DNA from: Catellatospora vulcania
GTDB lineage: Bacteria > Actinomycetota > Actinomycetes > Mycobacteriales > Micromonosporaceae
Reading direction: 5' to 3'
Assembly (NCBI RefSeq): GCF_009720385.1
Contig: NZ_WARX01000006.1
Location: 310,001 to 374,000, forward strand
Length of the DNA stretch: 64,000 nt
Part shown: positions 34,081-41,590 of the stretch, piece by piece
How the letters are laid out: each line of letters begins with the position of its first letter
How positions within the stretch are numbered: position 1 is the first letter of the stretch
Notes under the pieces: model-generated
Seen by the model: the letters and a program-made list of their open reading frames with translations, nothing else
The model's database searches: none
Told to the model about the DNA's origin: nothing
Translations under genes and position numbers: made by a program

Positions 34081-35670
34081 ATGGCGCCGAGCAGGGCGGT
34101 GGCCGATGCGGCTCCCCCGCGCCCGGCGCTGGTGCTGGGCGCGCTGATCCTGGTCGCCGCGGTGGCGAACCTCAACCTGAGCGTGGCCAATGTGGCGCTG
34201 CCCGAGATCGGGCGCGCGTTCGACTCGTCGCAGACCATGCTCAACCTGGTCGCGGTCGGCTACTCGCTCGGCCTGGCCGCCTCCGTGCTCTACCTCGGCG
34301 CGTTCGGCGACCGGTACGGCCGCAAGCTGCTGCTGATACTCGGCGTCAGCCTGTCCGTGCCGGCCTGCCTGCTGGCAGCCCACTCCACCTCGGACGTGAT
34401 GCTGGTCTGCGCCCGGGTGCTGGGCGGGATCGCCGCGGGCATGGCCTACCCGACCACGCTCGCCCTGATCGCCGCGCTGTGGCGCGGCGCGCCCCGCATC
34501 CACGCGATCGCGCTCTGGTCGGGCATCGGCGGCGCGATCTCGGCGATGGGCCCGCTGCTGGCCGGTGCGGCCCTGCAGCGCTACTGGTGGGGCTCGGTCT
34601 TCCTGCTCACCCTGCCGCTCGCGGTGGTCGCGCTGATCCTGGCGGTCCGGTGCGTCCCGGCGCACGTCAACGAGTCCACCGAACCGGTCGACCACCTCGG
34701 CGGCGTGCTGTCCGTGGTGCTGGTGGGCTCACTGGTACTGGCCGTCAACTTCGCGCCCTCCCCCGGAGCGGGAGCGGCCGCGGCCGGGCTGGCGGTGGTC
34801 GCCGTCGCGGCGACGATCGCGTTCGTGCTGCGCCAGCGCCGGGCCGCCAATCCGCTGTACGACCTGAACATCGCGTCGCGGCGCACGTTCTGGGTGGCGG
34901 GCCTGGCCGGGGTCATCGTGTTCGGCTCGCTGATGGGGTCGCTGTTCATCGGGCAGCAGTTCATGCAGAACGTGCTCGGCTACACCGCGCTGCAGGGCGG
35001 GGCGGCGATCCTGCCGTCGCCGGTGGCGATGACCCTGGCCGCCCCGTACTCGGCGAAGCTGGTGGAGCGTCACGGCTCGCGGTTCACCCTGCTGCTCGGC
35101 TACCTGTTCTGCCTGCTGGCATTCCTCACCATGCTGCTGCTGTGGCACGAGGACGTCGCCTACTGGCGGATCGGGCTGGCGTACGCGCTGATCGGGGTCG
35201 GGATCGGGTTCGCCGGCACCCCGGCGTCGCGCTCGCTGACCGGCTCGGTGCCGGTACGCCGGGTCGGCATGGCCTCGGGCACCGCCGACCTGCAGCGTGA
35301 CCTCGGCGGCGCGATCATGCAGTCGCTGCTCGGGGCACTGCTCACCCTCGGTTACACGAGGTCGATCGCCAAGCAGGTGCACGAGGCGCCGCAGTCACCG
35401 GAGATCGCCCAGGCAGTTGTGTCCGAGCTGCAGAAGTCGTTCGCGAGCGCTGCCGACACCGCCCAGCGGTACCCGAAGCACGCCGCGGAGATCATCGAGG
35501 GCGCCCGCAACGCGTTCCTGGCCGGCGACCGCTGGGCCTACTCGGCCGCGATCGTAGCCATCCTGCTCGGCATGGCACTGGTGTACCGCTGCTACCCCCG
35601 CCATGCCGAGGAGAACCGGCTGCTCGCCTCCTATCAGGCCGAGTCCGTTGCCGACGGGGCGGCCGTGTGA
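34081..35670 (+). CDS. MFS transporter, DHA2 (EmrB/QacA) type
   Basis: Proton-coupled exporter of 529 residues with about 14 membrane segments. The first helix contains the DHA2-type NLNLSVANVALPEIGRAF, and the loop 2-3 signature is GAFGDRYGRKLLL. A hydrophilic stretch at about residues 440-490 separates the last segments. It probably exports a drug or metabolite; no dedicated regulator is visible beside it. The ATG at 34081 has weak GGCG just upstream. A small lipoprotein gene follows 47 bp downstream on the same strand. Confidence 0.9.
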   Translation: MAPSRAVADAAPPRPALVLGALILVAAVANLNLSVANVALPEIGRAFDSSQTMLNLVAVGYSLGLAASVLYLGAFGDRYGRKLLLILGVSLSVPACLLAAHSTSDVMLVCARVLGGIAAGMAYPTTLALIAALWRGAPRIHAIALWSGIGGAISAMGPLLAGAALQRYWWGSVFLLTLPLAVVALILAVRCVPAHVNESTEPVDHLGGVLSVVLVGSLVLAVNFAPSPGAGAAAAGLAVVAVAATIAFVLRQRRAANPLYDLNIASRRTFWVAGLAGVIVFGSLMGSLFIGQQFMQNVLGYTALQGGAAILPSPVAMTLAAPYSAKLVERHGSRFTLLLGYLFCLLAFLTMLLLWHEDVAYWRIGLAYALIGVGIGFAGTPASRSLTGSVPVRRVGMASGTADLQRDLGGAIMQSLLGALLTLGYTRSIAKQVHEAPQSPEIAQAVVSELQKSFASAADTAQRYPKHAAEIIEGARNAFLAGDRWAYSAAIVAILLGMALVYRCYPRHAEENRLLASYQAESVADGAAV

Positions 35671-35717
35671 GGCGTGCGGGGACAGCGCGCCGCGGTCGAT
35701 GTTGTTAGCCTCCCGCG

Positions 35718-36215
35718 GTGACCCCGAACCGTGTACTGCTCACTGCACTGCTCCTGGCCACTGCTTCCCTCACCGCGTGTGCCGACGGCGGTTCCGCCGC
35801 GCCCGTCGCACCCGCGGCGTCGGCGGGTGCGACGGCCCTCGCCACTCCCGGCACCGCAGCCGGCCCTTCCGGCGACTGCCCCGCGGTCGCGACCGCGCTG
35901 CTGCTCGTGTCGATGCGGACAGCCGGCATGTCGGTCTCCGTCACCTTGGCCGAGCAGGGGACGAAGACTCCCCGCGAGGGGTTGGACCAGGCCGCGGAGA
36001 AGCTCGACCTGCCGCTGACCACGCTCGACGAGGCGCTCGCGAAGACCACCGACGCGGACCTGACGGCGCTCGCCCGCTCGGTCCGGGACGAGGCCGCCGC
36101 GCTGCAGCAGTCCCTGCGCTCCGGCACCGACCCGGCCGCGGCGATGGCGTCGATCGAGAAGTTCGCCGCCTCGATAGACCAGAAGACGCAGGTTCTCGAG
36201 ACCCGCTGCTCGTAA
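35718..36215 (+). CDS. Putative lipoprotein of unknown function
   Basis: Exported protein of 165 residues. The signal peptide ends in a lipobox LTAC (Cys21), so it is probably anchored to the outer face of the membrane. An Ala/Thr/Pro-rich linker reaches to about residue 50, then a helical domain with two cysteines (one in SGDCPA, one at the C-terminal ETRCS) that could form a disulfide. No known domain was recognised. The GTG at 35718 starts the signal peptide directly. A hairpin lies between it and the convergent next gene. Confidence 0.75.
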   Translation: MTPNRVLLTALLLATASLTACADGGSAAPVAPAASAGATALATPGTAAGPSGDCPAVATALLLVSMRTAGMSVSVTLAEQGTKTPREGLDQAAEKLDLPLTTLDEALAKTTDADLTALARSVRDEAAALQQSLRSGTDPAAAMASIEKFAASIDQKTQVLETRCS

Positions 36216-36221
36216 AGCCCG

Positions 36222-36266
36222 ACGTGCGGCCGCGCGCGGCGAGCGCACGGCCGCGCGCCGCCACGT
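36222..36266. terminator. Imperfect GC-rich hairpin between convergent genes
   Basis: Long inverted repeat of CG-rich sequence (ACGTGCGGC and GCCGCCACGT outer arms, more CG pairs inside) starting 7 bp after the lipoprotein stop and ending at the stop of the opposite gene. Likely a bidirectional terminator. Confidence 0.55.
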
Positions 36267-36614
36267 TCAGGCGTGGAACTCGTGCACGACCTCGATCAGG
36301 CCCACGAGGTGCCGGTTGAACTCGTCCAACTCCTCGGCGGGCACCCACAGTTCGAGGATGTCCCGCCCTCCGACCTGCCGCACCGGGTAACGCTCGGCGA
36401 ACGCCCGCTCCACCGCGAACCGCGTGACGTAGCCCGAGCCGCTCGCGGGCACGTTCCAGTCCCGGGCGATCATGATGGCGTACTGCTCGTTGAGCACCGG
36501 GTAGAAGATCGGCTGGTCCGGCAGGCGCGGCGGCCAAGCCCGCCAGCCGGACTCGCGTACCAGGTTCAGCTCTTTCGGGCCGGTGGGCCGCCACAGGGTC
36601 AAGGTCTCGGTCAT
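36267..36614 (-). CDS. Conserved small protein of unknown function
   Basis: Cytoplasmic-looking protein of 115 residues with no signal peptide or membrane helix. Conserved-looking stretches are LNLVRESGWRAWPPRLPDQP, FYPVLNEQYAIMIARDWNV, SGYVTRFAVE and LELWVPAEELDEFNRHLVG. It matches a widespread short actinobacterial family that databases sometimes label ADP-ribosylation/crystallin J1, but no catalytic motif supports such a function here. ATG 36614 follows a GAGAGGAGC ribosome site. Its role is unknown. Confidence 0.75.
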   Translation of the reverse strand: MTETLTLWRPTGPKELNLVRESGWRAWPPRLPDQPIFYPVLNEQYAIMIARDWNVPASGSGYVTRFAVERAFAERYPVRQVGGRDILELWVPAEELDEFNRHLVGLIEVVHEFHA

Positions 36615-36713
36615 CGCGCGCTCCTCTCGCAGCGGCGCACGTTACCGTCCGGCGCGGCGGCCCGGCCAGCGGTTTGCCCGGATCGGCGGGTCACGCCGAG
36701 CAGCCGCCCGGCG

Positions 36714-37709
36714 TCAGGCGGCCGGGGCGGGGCCGGTCGAGGCGCGCACCACCAGTTCCGGCTCGAACAGCAGCTCGTCGTCGGGCACCTGCTCGGCGTC
36801 GATCTGGCTGAGCAGCAGCGCGACGGCGGCCTGCCCCATGGCGACGATCGGCTGGCGCACCGTGGTCAGCGGCGGGTCGGTGAACGCCATCAGCCCCGAG
36901 TCGTCGAAGCCGACCACGGACACGTCGGCGGGCACCTGCTTGCCGGCCCGGCGTACCGCCCGCATCGCGCCGATGGCCAGCACGTCGCTGGCGCAGATCA
37001 GACCCGTCGCGCCCTCGGCGACCAGGCGGGCTGCGGCGGCGTGGCCCTCCTCCATGGTGAGCGCGCCGTGCGCGACCAGCTCGGGCGCGCCCTTGCGGGC
37101 GGCCCGGTAGGCGGCCAGCTTGCGGGCCGAGGGCACGTGGTCCGGCGGGCCGAGCACCAGCCCGATCCGTTCGTGGCCGAGCGCCGTCAGGTGGGCGTAC
37201 GCCTGCTCCACCGCGTGCTCCTCGTCCGTGCACACCCGGGGGAAGGCCAGCCCGTCCGCGCTGGCGTTGATCAGCACCGTGGGCAGGCCGCGCTCGCTCA
37301 GCCGCGCGTAGTGCTCGTGGGCCGCCCGGGTCTGCTGGTAGAGGCCGCTGGCGAAGATCACGCCGGAGACGTTCTGCTCCAGCAGGATGGTGATGTACTC
37401 CGACTCGGCGACCCCGTCGACGGTCCGCGCGCACAGCACCGGGGTGAACCCCTTCTTGGCCAGCGCGCCCGCCATGACCTCGGCGAACCCGGGGAAGATC
37501 GGGTTCTGCATCTCCGGGAGCACGATGCCGACCAGCCGGGCGCGCTCGCCGCGCAGCTTGGTGGGGCGCTCGTAGCCGAGCACGTCGAGCGCCGACAGCA
37601 CGGCCGCCCGGGTGGCCTCGGAGATGCCGGGCTTGTTGTTCAGCACCCGGGACACGGTGGCTTCGCTGACACCGACATGTTGGGCCACTTCGGCCAGCCT
37701 CCGCGCCAT
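36714..37709 (-). CDS. LacI-family regulator of the alpha-glucan locus
   Basis: LacI/GalR-type repressor of 331 residues. The N-terminal helix-turn-helix and hinge are in RLAEVAQHVGVSEATVSRVL and the following NNKPGISEATR. The periplasmic-binding-like effector domain follows (VGIVLPEMQNPIFPG, VVGFDDSGLMAFTDPPLTTV). The ATG at 37709 puts the HTH at the very start, as in the family. Its gene lies at the downstream end of a same-strand alpha-glucan enzyme and transporter locus. A perfect LacI-type dyad lies 24 bp before its start, and a similar dyad precedes the binding-protein gene, so it probably represses both, with an oligosaccharide as inducer. Confidence 0.92.
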   Translation of the reverse strand: MARRLAEVAQHVGVSEATVSRVLNNKPGISEATRAAVLSALDVLGYERPTKLRGERARLVGIVLPEMQNPIFPGFAEVMAGALAKKGFTPVLCARTVDGVAESEYITILLEQNVSGVIFASGLYQQTRAAHEHYARLSERGLPTVLINASADGLAFPRVCTDEEHAVEQAYAHLTALGHERIGLVLGPPDHVPSARKLAAYRAARKGAPELVAHGALTMEEGHAAAARLVAEGATGLICASDVLAIGAMRAVRRAGKQVPADVSVVGFDDSGLMAFTDPPLTTVRQPIVAMGQAAVALLLSQIDAEQVPDDELLFEPELVVRASTGPAPAA

Positions 37710-37732
37710 CGCGCAAGTGTAGAACACCCGGG

Positions 37733-37747
37733 TGCAAGCCACTTGCA
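37733..37747. promoter_or_regulatory. LacI-type operator before lacI
   Basis: TGCAAGCCACTTGCA, a perfect dyad with CTTGCA half-sites, 24-38 bp upstream of the LacI start. It shares half-sites with the dyad at 48292-48311. Autoregulation is likely. Confidence 0.6.
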
Positions 37748-37785
37748 GAAACCGAACCGATTCACTGAGATCCGCGCACCGCCAC

Positions 37786-37864
37786 GGGGCGATGATCGCT
37801 GTTTGCGGTCAGAACCTGCGGTCGAACCGCACTTTCCGACCGTGGACCGCGATCATCGCCCCCC
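37786..37864. repeat. Palindromic repeat, family C, copy 2
   Basis: Long imperfect palindrome with outer arms GGGGCGATGATCGC and GCGATCATCGCCCC and an inner GCGGTC/GACCG stem. Related to 17545-17605, where the same CGATGATCGC sequence opens the element. It lies in the lacI upstream region. Confidence 0.7.
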
Positions 37865-37907
37865 CAGCGCGCACGCAACCCAGCCGCCCAGCCCGGTCAA
37901 CGGTTAA

Positions 37908-37951
37908 GAAGGGCACCTTCTACAACGCATAGCGAGGTGAAGGTGCCCTTC
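37908..37951 (-). terminator. GAAGGGCACCTTC palindrome ending the glucan gene
   Basis: Arms GAAGGGCACCTTC and GAAGGTGCCCTTC with an 18-base loop, 3 bp beyond the stop of the GH87-like gene and followed on the minus strand by TTAA. It acts as a likely terminator between this gene and lacI. GAAGGGCACCTTC/TTAAGAAGG elements are, from memory, frequent in Micromonosporaceae genomes. Confidence 0.75.
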
Positions 37952-37954
37952 CTT

Positions 37955-39712
37955 TCACAGGAAGGGGCCGCAATAGGCGGGGGTCAGGGAAGTGCCAGTG
38001 AGGGTGAAGGTGACGGCGTCGGGGCAGTGGAAGAGGGGTGACGCAGCGACGCCGTCGGCGGTGAGGCCGGTGAGGGTGAGCGAGCCGGCGGACTGGATCT
38101 GGAGGAGGTGGGTGCCGGTGCGGTGGACGCGCAGGCCGGTGACGGTCACGTCGGTGACGGAGGAGCCGAAGACCTGGAGCGCGGCGTACGTGCTGTCGAG
38201 CAGGTCGTTGTCGGTGACGCGCACGTCGCCGGTGAGCGGGGCGTCCTTGGCGTAGAACCAGAGCGCGCCGATCGGGGTGGCCAGGAACGGGTGGTCGGCT
38301 CCGGCGCGCAGGGTGGTGTTGCGCTCGATCCGGGTGGTGCCGCGCAGCAAGGTCGCCGAGAAGCGGTTGCCGACGTGGATGCCGCCGCCCTCGACCTGGA
38401 TGTCGGCGACGACGTTCTCGCGGACCGTGTTGTCGTGGCCGCCGTACATCGCGATGCCGTTGGCCAGCATGGGCAGTTGCACGGTGTTGCGTTCGATGGT
38501 GACGTCGCGGTCCGCGCCGAACTCGCCGTCGAAGCCGTCCGCTCCGGCCTCCGACCACAGGGCGATGCCGTCGTCGCCGGTGTTGCGCACCAGGTTGCCG
38601 CTGATGACGGTGTTGCTGACGCCCTGGTGCAGGTTGATGCCGTCGGCGGTGACGTCCAGGATGCGGCAGCCGGTGATGCGCAGCCCGTCGAACGGGCCGT
38701 CCAGCCACATGCCGACCTTGACGTGCTGGATCCACAGGCGTTCGAGCACCGAGCCGCCGCCGAGCGCGCCGCCGACCCCGGCCAGCGCCGCGTGGTCGTC
38801 GCGCTCGTCCACCTCGCCGATGATCGCCAGGTCGGTTACCCGCACCTGCCGGGAGGGCTTCGGGGCGGGGTTGCCGTAGACGCCGACGCCCTTGCCACGC
38901 AGTTCGGTGTGCCACAGGCCCGCGCCCTGCACGGTGACGCCGTCGAGCAGCAGGTGCTGCCCCACCGCGTAACGGCCCTCCGGTACGAAGAGCACCTTGC
39001 GCTGGGCGCGGGCCGCCTCGATCGCCTTGGTGAAGGCCTCCCCCGCAGGCTTCGCGCCGCCCGGGTCGGCCCCGAAATCGGCGACCGACAGCGCACCGGC
39101 TGGTCGCGGCAACGGGGCTTCGACCTGTTCGAACTCCACCAGGTCGAGGGTGGTCACCCTGCCCGCGCGCAGGGTGACCGTCGCGCCCGCGGGCAGGTCG
39201 GTGCCGAGCAGGGTACGGGCGCTGTCGTACAGGTGCCGCTCCCCGCCCTGGGCGGGGTTGTTCGTGAACGGGAAGCCGCCGTAGAACCAGCTGTAGCGCG
39301 AGGTCAGCGCCAGCGGCGGCAGGGTCGCCCCGGCCGCCTCCAGCACGAGCGAGGAGTCCTGGCCTCTCCCGTCGGCACTGTCCGGGATCGAGAAGCGGAC
39401 GTTGACCGCGTTCGCCGGGGCGGCCAGGGTGACCGTCAGCCGCTGTCCGGGCTGGAGTGTCACCGCCATCCGGCCGGAGGCCTCCCCCGCGAGCGTCCCG
39501 TGGCGGCGGTCCGGCCCGATCACGGTCCCGTCGGTGCTCACGTGCTCCGCCTCGTACGCCTGCCAAGGCAGCGACGCCCCACGCCCGGCGATGTCGCCGA
39601 CGGCGGTCAGGCGCGGCGGCGCGCTCGCAGGCTCGTCCTCCCCCGGCCACGCGAGCGCGACGGCCGCCACGACCACACCCACGACCAGCGGGATCAACAC
39701 CTTGCGAGACAT
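37955..39712 (-). CDS. GH87-like alpha-1,3-glucanase (beta-helix), single domain
   Basis: Exported or membrane-anchored protein of 585 residues. An N-terminal hydrophobic segment (about 5-22) is followed by a beta-sandwich domain (YEAEHVSTDGTVIGP, RFSIPDSADG, RYSWFYGGFPFTNNP) and a right-handed beta-helix. In the helix, ADGINLHQG (near residue 357) and NTGDDGIALW (near 379) supply the three aspartates expected for GH87 alpha-1,3-glucanase (mutanase/mycodextranase) catalysis. The same two-domain plan recurs in the larger enzyme at 41591-44554. ATG 39712 directly precedes the signal segment. It would cut alpha-1,3-glucan outside or at the cell surface. The family assignment is by motif and architecture, not by search. 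Confidence 0.8.
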   Translation of the reverse strand: MSRKVLIPLVVGVVVAAVALAWPGEDEPASAPPRLTAVGDIAGRGASLPWQAYEAEHVSTDGTVIGPDRRHGTLAGEASGRMAVTLQPGQRLTVTLAAPANAVNVRFSIPDSADGRGQDSSLVLEAAGATLPPLALTSRYSWFYGGFPFTNNPAQGGERHLYDSARTLLGTDLPAGATVTLRAGRVTTLDLVEFEQVEAPLPRPAGALSVADFGADPGGAKPAGEAFTKAIEAARAQRKVLFVPEGRYAVGQHLLLDGVTVQGAGLWHTELRGKGVGVYGNPAPKPSRQVRVTDLAIIGEVDERDDHAALAGVGGALGGGSVLERLWIQHVKVGMWLDGPFDGLRITGCRILDVTADGINLHQGVSNTVISGNLVRNTGDDGIALWSEAGADGFDGEFGADRDVTIERNTVQLPMLANGIAMYGGHDNTVRENVVADIQVEGGGIHVGNRFSATLLRGTTRIERNTTLRAGADHPFLATPIGALWFYAKDAPLTGDVRVTDNDLLDSTYAALQVFGSSVTDVTVTGLRVHRTGTHLLQIQSAGSLTLTGLTADGVAASPLFHCPDAVTFTLTGTSLTPAYCGPFL

Positions 39713-39751
39713 CAGCGACTCCTGGGAGTAGGTGTGCTCGCCGTGGCCCAA

Positions 39752-39826
39752 GATCGCCGGACTTGCCTGGCACCTGTGCGTATCTTGAAGGCGCTTTCGC
39801 CCGGTTGCCAGGCAAGTCCGGCGATC
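39752..39826. repeat. Palindromic repeat, family D, copy 2
   Basis: Perfect long arms (GATCGCCGGACTTGCCTGGCA and complement) around a loop with TGTGCGTATCTTG. Lies between the GH13 and GH87-like genes of the same strand, where it may terminate or attenuate transcription. Confidence 0.85.
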
Positions 39827-39935
39827 ATGACGAGCGACGCGGCCCGCGAGGGAAGGCGGGTCGCGGTGGCGGGTGGGCGGGTGCGGGGAGGAACCCGCGG
39901 CGGTGGTCCGCTCAACCACCGCCGCGGGCGGTCTG

Positions 39936-41555
39936 TCAGGCCGTGCGCAGCCAGGCCGAGGCGTCGGCGGGCAGTCGCCCGTCGGTCAGCTCGATGCTGG
40001 TCAGCAGCACTGCCGTGTGCGCGGGCAGGTCGACCGGTTCGGTGGACAGGTTCACCACGCAGGTGAAGCCGCCGGGCCGGGTGAACGCGACGACCTGCTC
40101 GGGGGTGTCCAGCCAGGTCATCGGCCCGTCGCCGAGCCCGGCCTCGCCGCCCCGGATGGCCAGGGCGGCCTGGTAGAGGCGCAGCATCGAGCCGGGGTCG
40201 GCCTGCTGCGCTTCGACGGTCAGGTGCGCCCAGTCCGGCTGCGGCAGCCAGGCTGGCTCGGCGCCGGAAGGGCTGAAACCGTGCGAGGAACCGGTCGACG
40301 ACCAGGGCAGCGGCACCCGGCAGCCGTCGCGGCCCGGGTCGGTGCCGCCGGAGCGGTGGTAGATCGGGTCCTGGCGGGTGTCGTCGGGCAGCCGCTCGAC
40401 GTCGGGCAGGCCCAGCTCCTCGCCCTGGTACACGTACACCGAGCCGGGCAGCGCCAGGGTCAGCAGCGCCGCCGCGCGGGCCCGGCGCAGGCCGAGCGCC
40501 TCGTCGGTGGGCATGAGGTGGCGGGCCTGGCGCAGGGCGTGCTCGAAGCCGGTGTCGGTGCGGCCGTAGCGGGTCACCGTACGGGTGACGTCGTGGTTGG
40601 CCAGCACCCAGCTGCTCGGTGCGCCGACCGGGGCGTGCGAGGCCAGGGTCGCGTCGACGCAGTGGCGCAGCGACTTGGCGTCCCACGGGCAGCCGAGGAA
40701 GTGGAAGTTGAACGCGGCGTGCATCTCGTCGGGCCGCAGGTACAGCGCGAACCGGTCGATGTCGGCGAGCAGGACCTCGCCGATGAGCGCCCGCGGCTGC
40801 TCGTACGAGTCGGCGATGACGCGCCACGACCGGTAGATGTCGTGGATGGCGTCGCGGTCCTCGAACGGGTGCGGCGAGGGCGGGGCGGCCGGGTCGAAGT
40901 CGGCCAGCGTCGGGTCCTTCACGCACAGGGCGGCGGAGTCGATGCGGATGCCGTCGATGCCGCGGTCGAACCAGAACCGCAGGATGTCCTCGAACTCGGC
41001 CCGGACCAGGGGGTTCTCCCAGTTCAGGTCGGGCTGCTCGGGGGCGAACAGGTGCAGGTACCACTCGCCGTCGGCGACCCGGGTCCAGGCCGGTCCGTTG
41101 AAGATGGAGTTCCAGTCGTTGGGCGGCAGCTCGCCGTGCTCCCCCCGACCGGCCCGGAACCAGAACAGGTCCCGGGCCGGTGAGCCCGGCCCCTCGGCTA
41201 GCGCGCGCTGGAACCACGCGTGGGCGTCGGAGCAGTGGTTGGGCACGATGTCGATGATGATGCGGATGTCGCGCTCGTGCGCCTCCGCGATCAGCAGCTC
41301 CGCCTCTTCGAGGGTGCCGAAGGACGGGTCGATGTCGCGGTAGTCGGCCACGTCGTAGCCGGCGTCCGCCATCGGCGATGGGTACCAGGGGCTGAACCAG
41401 ATCGCGTTGATGCCGAGGGAGTGCAGGTACCCGAGCTTGGCGCGGATACCCGCCAGGTCGCCCACGCCGTCGCCGTTCGCGTCGGCGAAGGAGCGCGGGT
41501 AGACCTGGTAGATGGCGGCGTGGTGCCACCAGTCGCGGGTGTCGTTGTGGAACAC
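39936..41555 (-). CDS. GH13 alpha-glucosidase
   Basis: Cytoplasmic glycoside hydrolase of 539 residues, normal length for oligo-1,6-/alpha-glucosidases. It has a TIM-barrel start AAIYQVYPRSFADANGDGVGD and IIIDIVPNHCSDAH. The catalytic residues are visible: nucleophile Asp in GIRIDSA (near 202), acid/base Glu in ALIGEV (near 260) and the third Asp in LANHDV (near 318). No signal peptide, so it would hydrolyse imported oligosaccharides to glucose. It lies 35 bp downstream of the GH87-CBM gene. Linkage preference (alpha-1,3 or 1,4) cannot be read; context favours nigero-oligosaccharides. Confidence 0.92.
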   Translation of the reverse strand: MFHNDTRDWWHHAAIYQVYPRSFADANGDGVGDLAGIRAKLGYLHSLGINAIWFSPWYPSPMADAGYDVADYRDIDPSFGTLEEAELLIAEAHERDIRIIIDIVPNHCSDAHAWFQRALAEGPGSPARDLFWFRAGRGEHGELPPNDWNSIFNGPAWTRVADGEWYLHLFAPEQPDLNWENPLVRAEFEDILRFWFDRGIDGIRIDSAALCVKDPTLADFDPAAPPSPHPFEDRDAIHDIYRSWRVIADSYEQPRALIGEVLLADIDRFALYLRPDEMHAAFNFHFLGCPWDAKSLRHCVDATLASHAPVGAPSSWVLANHDVTRTVTRYGRTDTGFEHALRQARHLMPTDEALGLRRARAAALLTLALPGSVYVYQGEELGLPDVERLPDDTRQDPIYHRSGGTDPGRDGCRVPLPWSSTGSSHGFSPSGAEPAWLPQPDWAHLTVEAQQADPGSMLRLYQAALAIRGGEAGLGDGPMTWLDTPEQVVAFTRPGGFTCVVNLSTEPVDLPAHTAVLLTSIELTDGRLPADASAWLRTA

Positions 41556-41590
41556 GGGTACCTGCCTTCAGTGTCTAGCGGTGGGTTCGG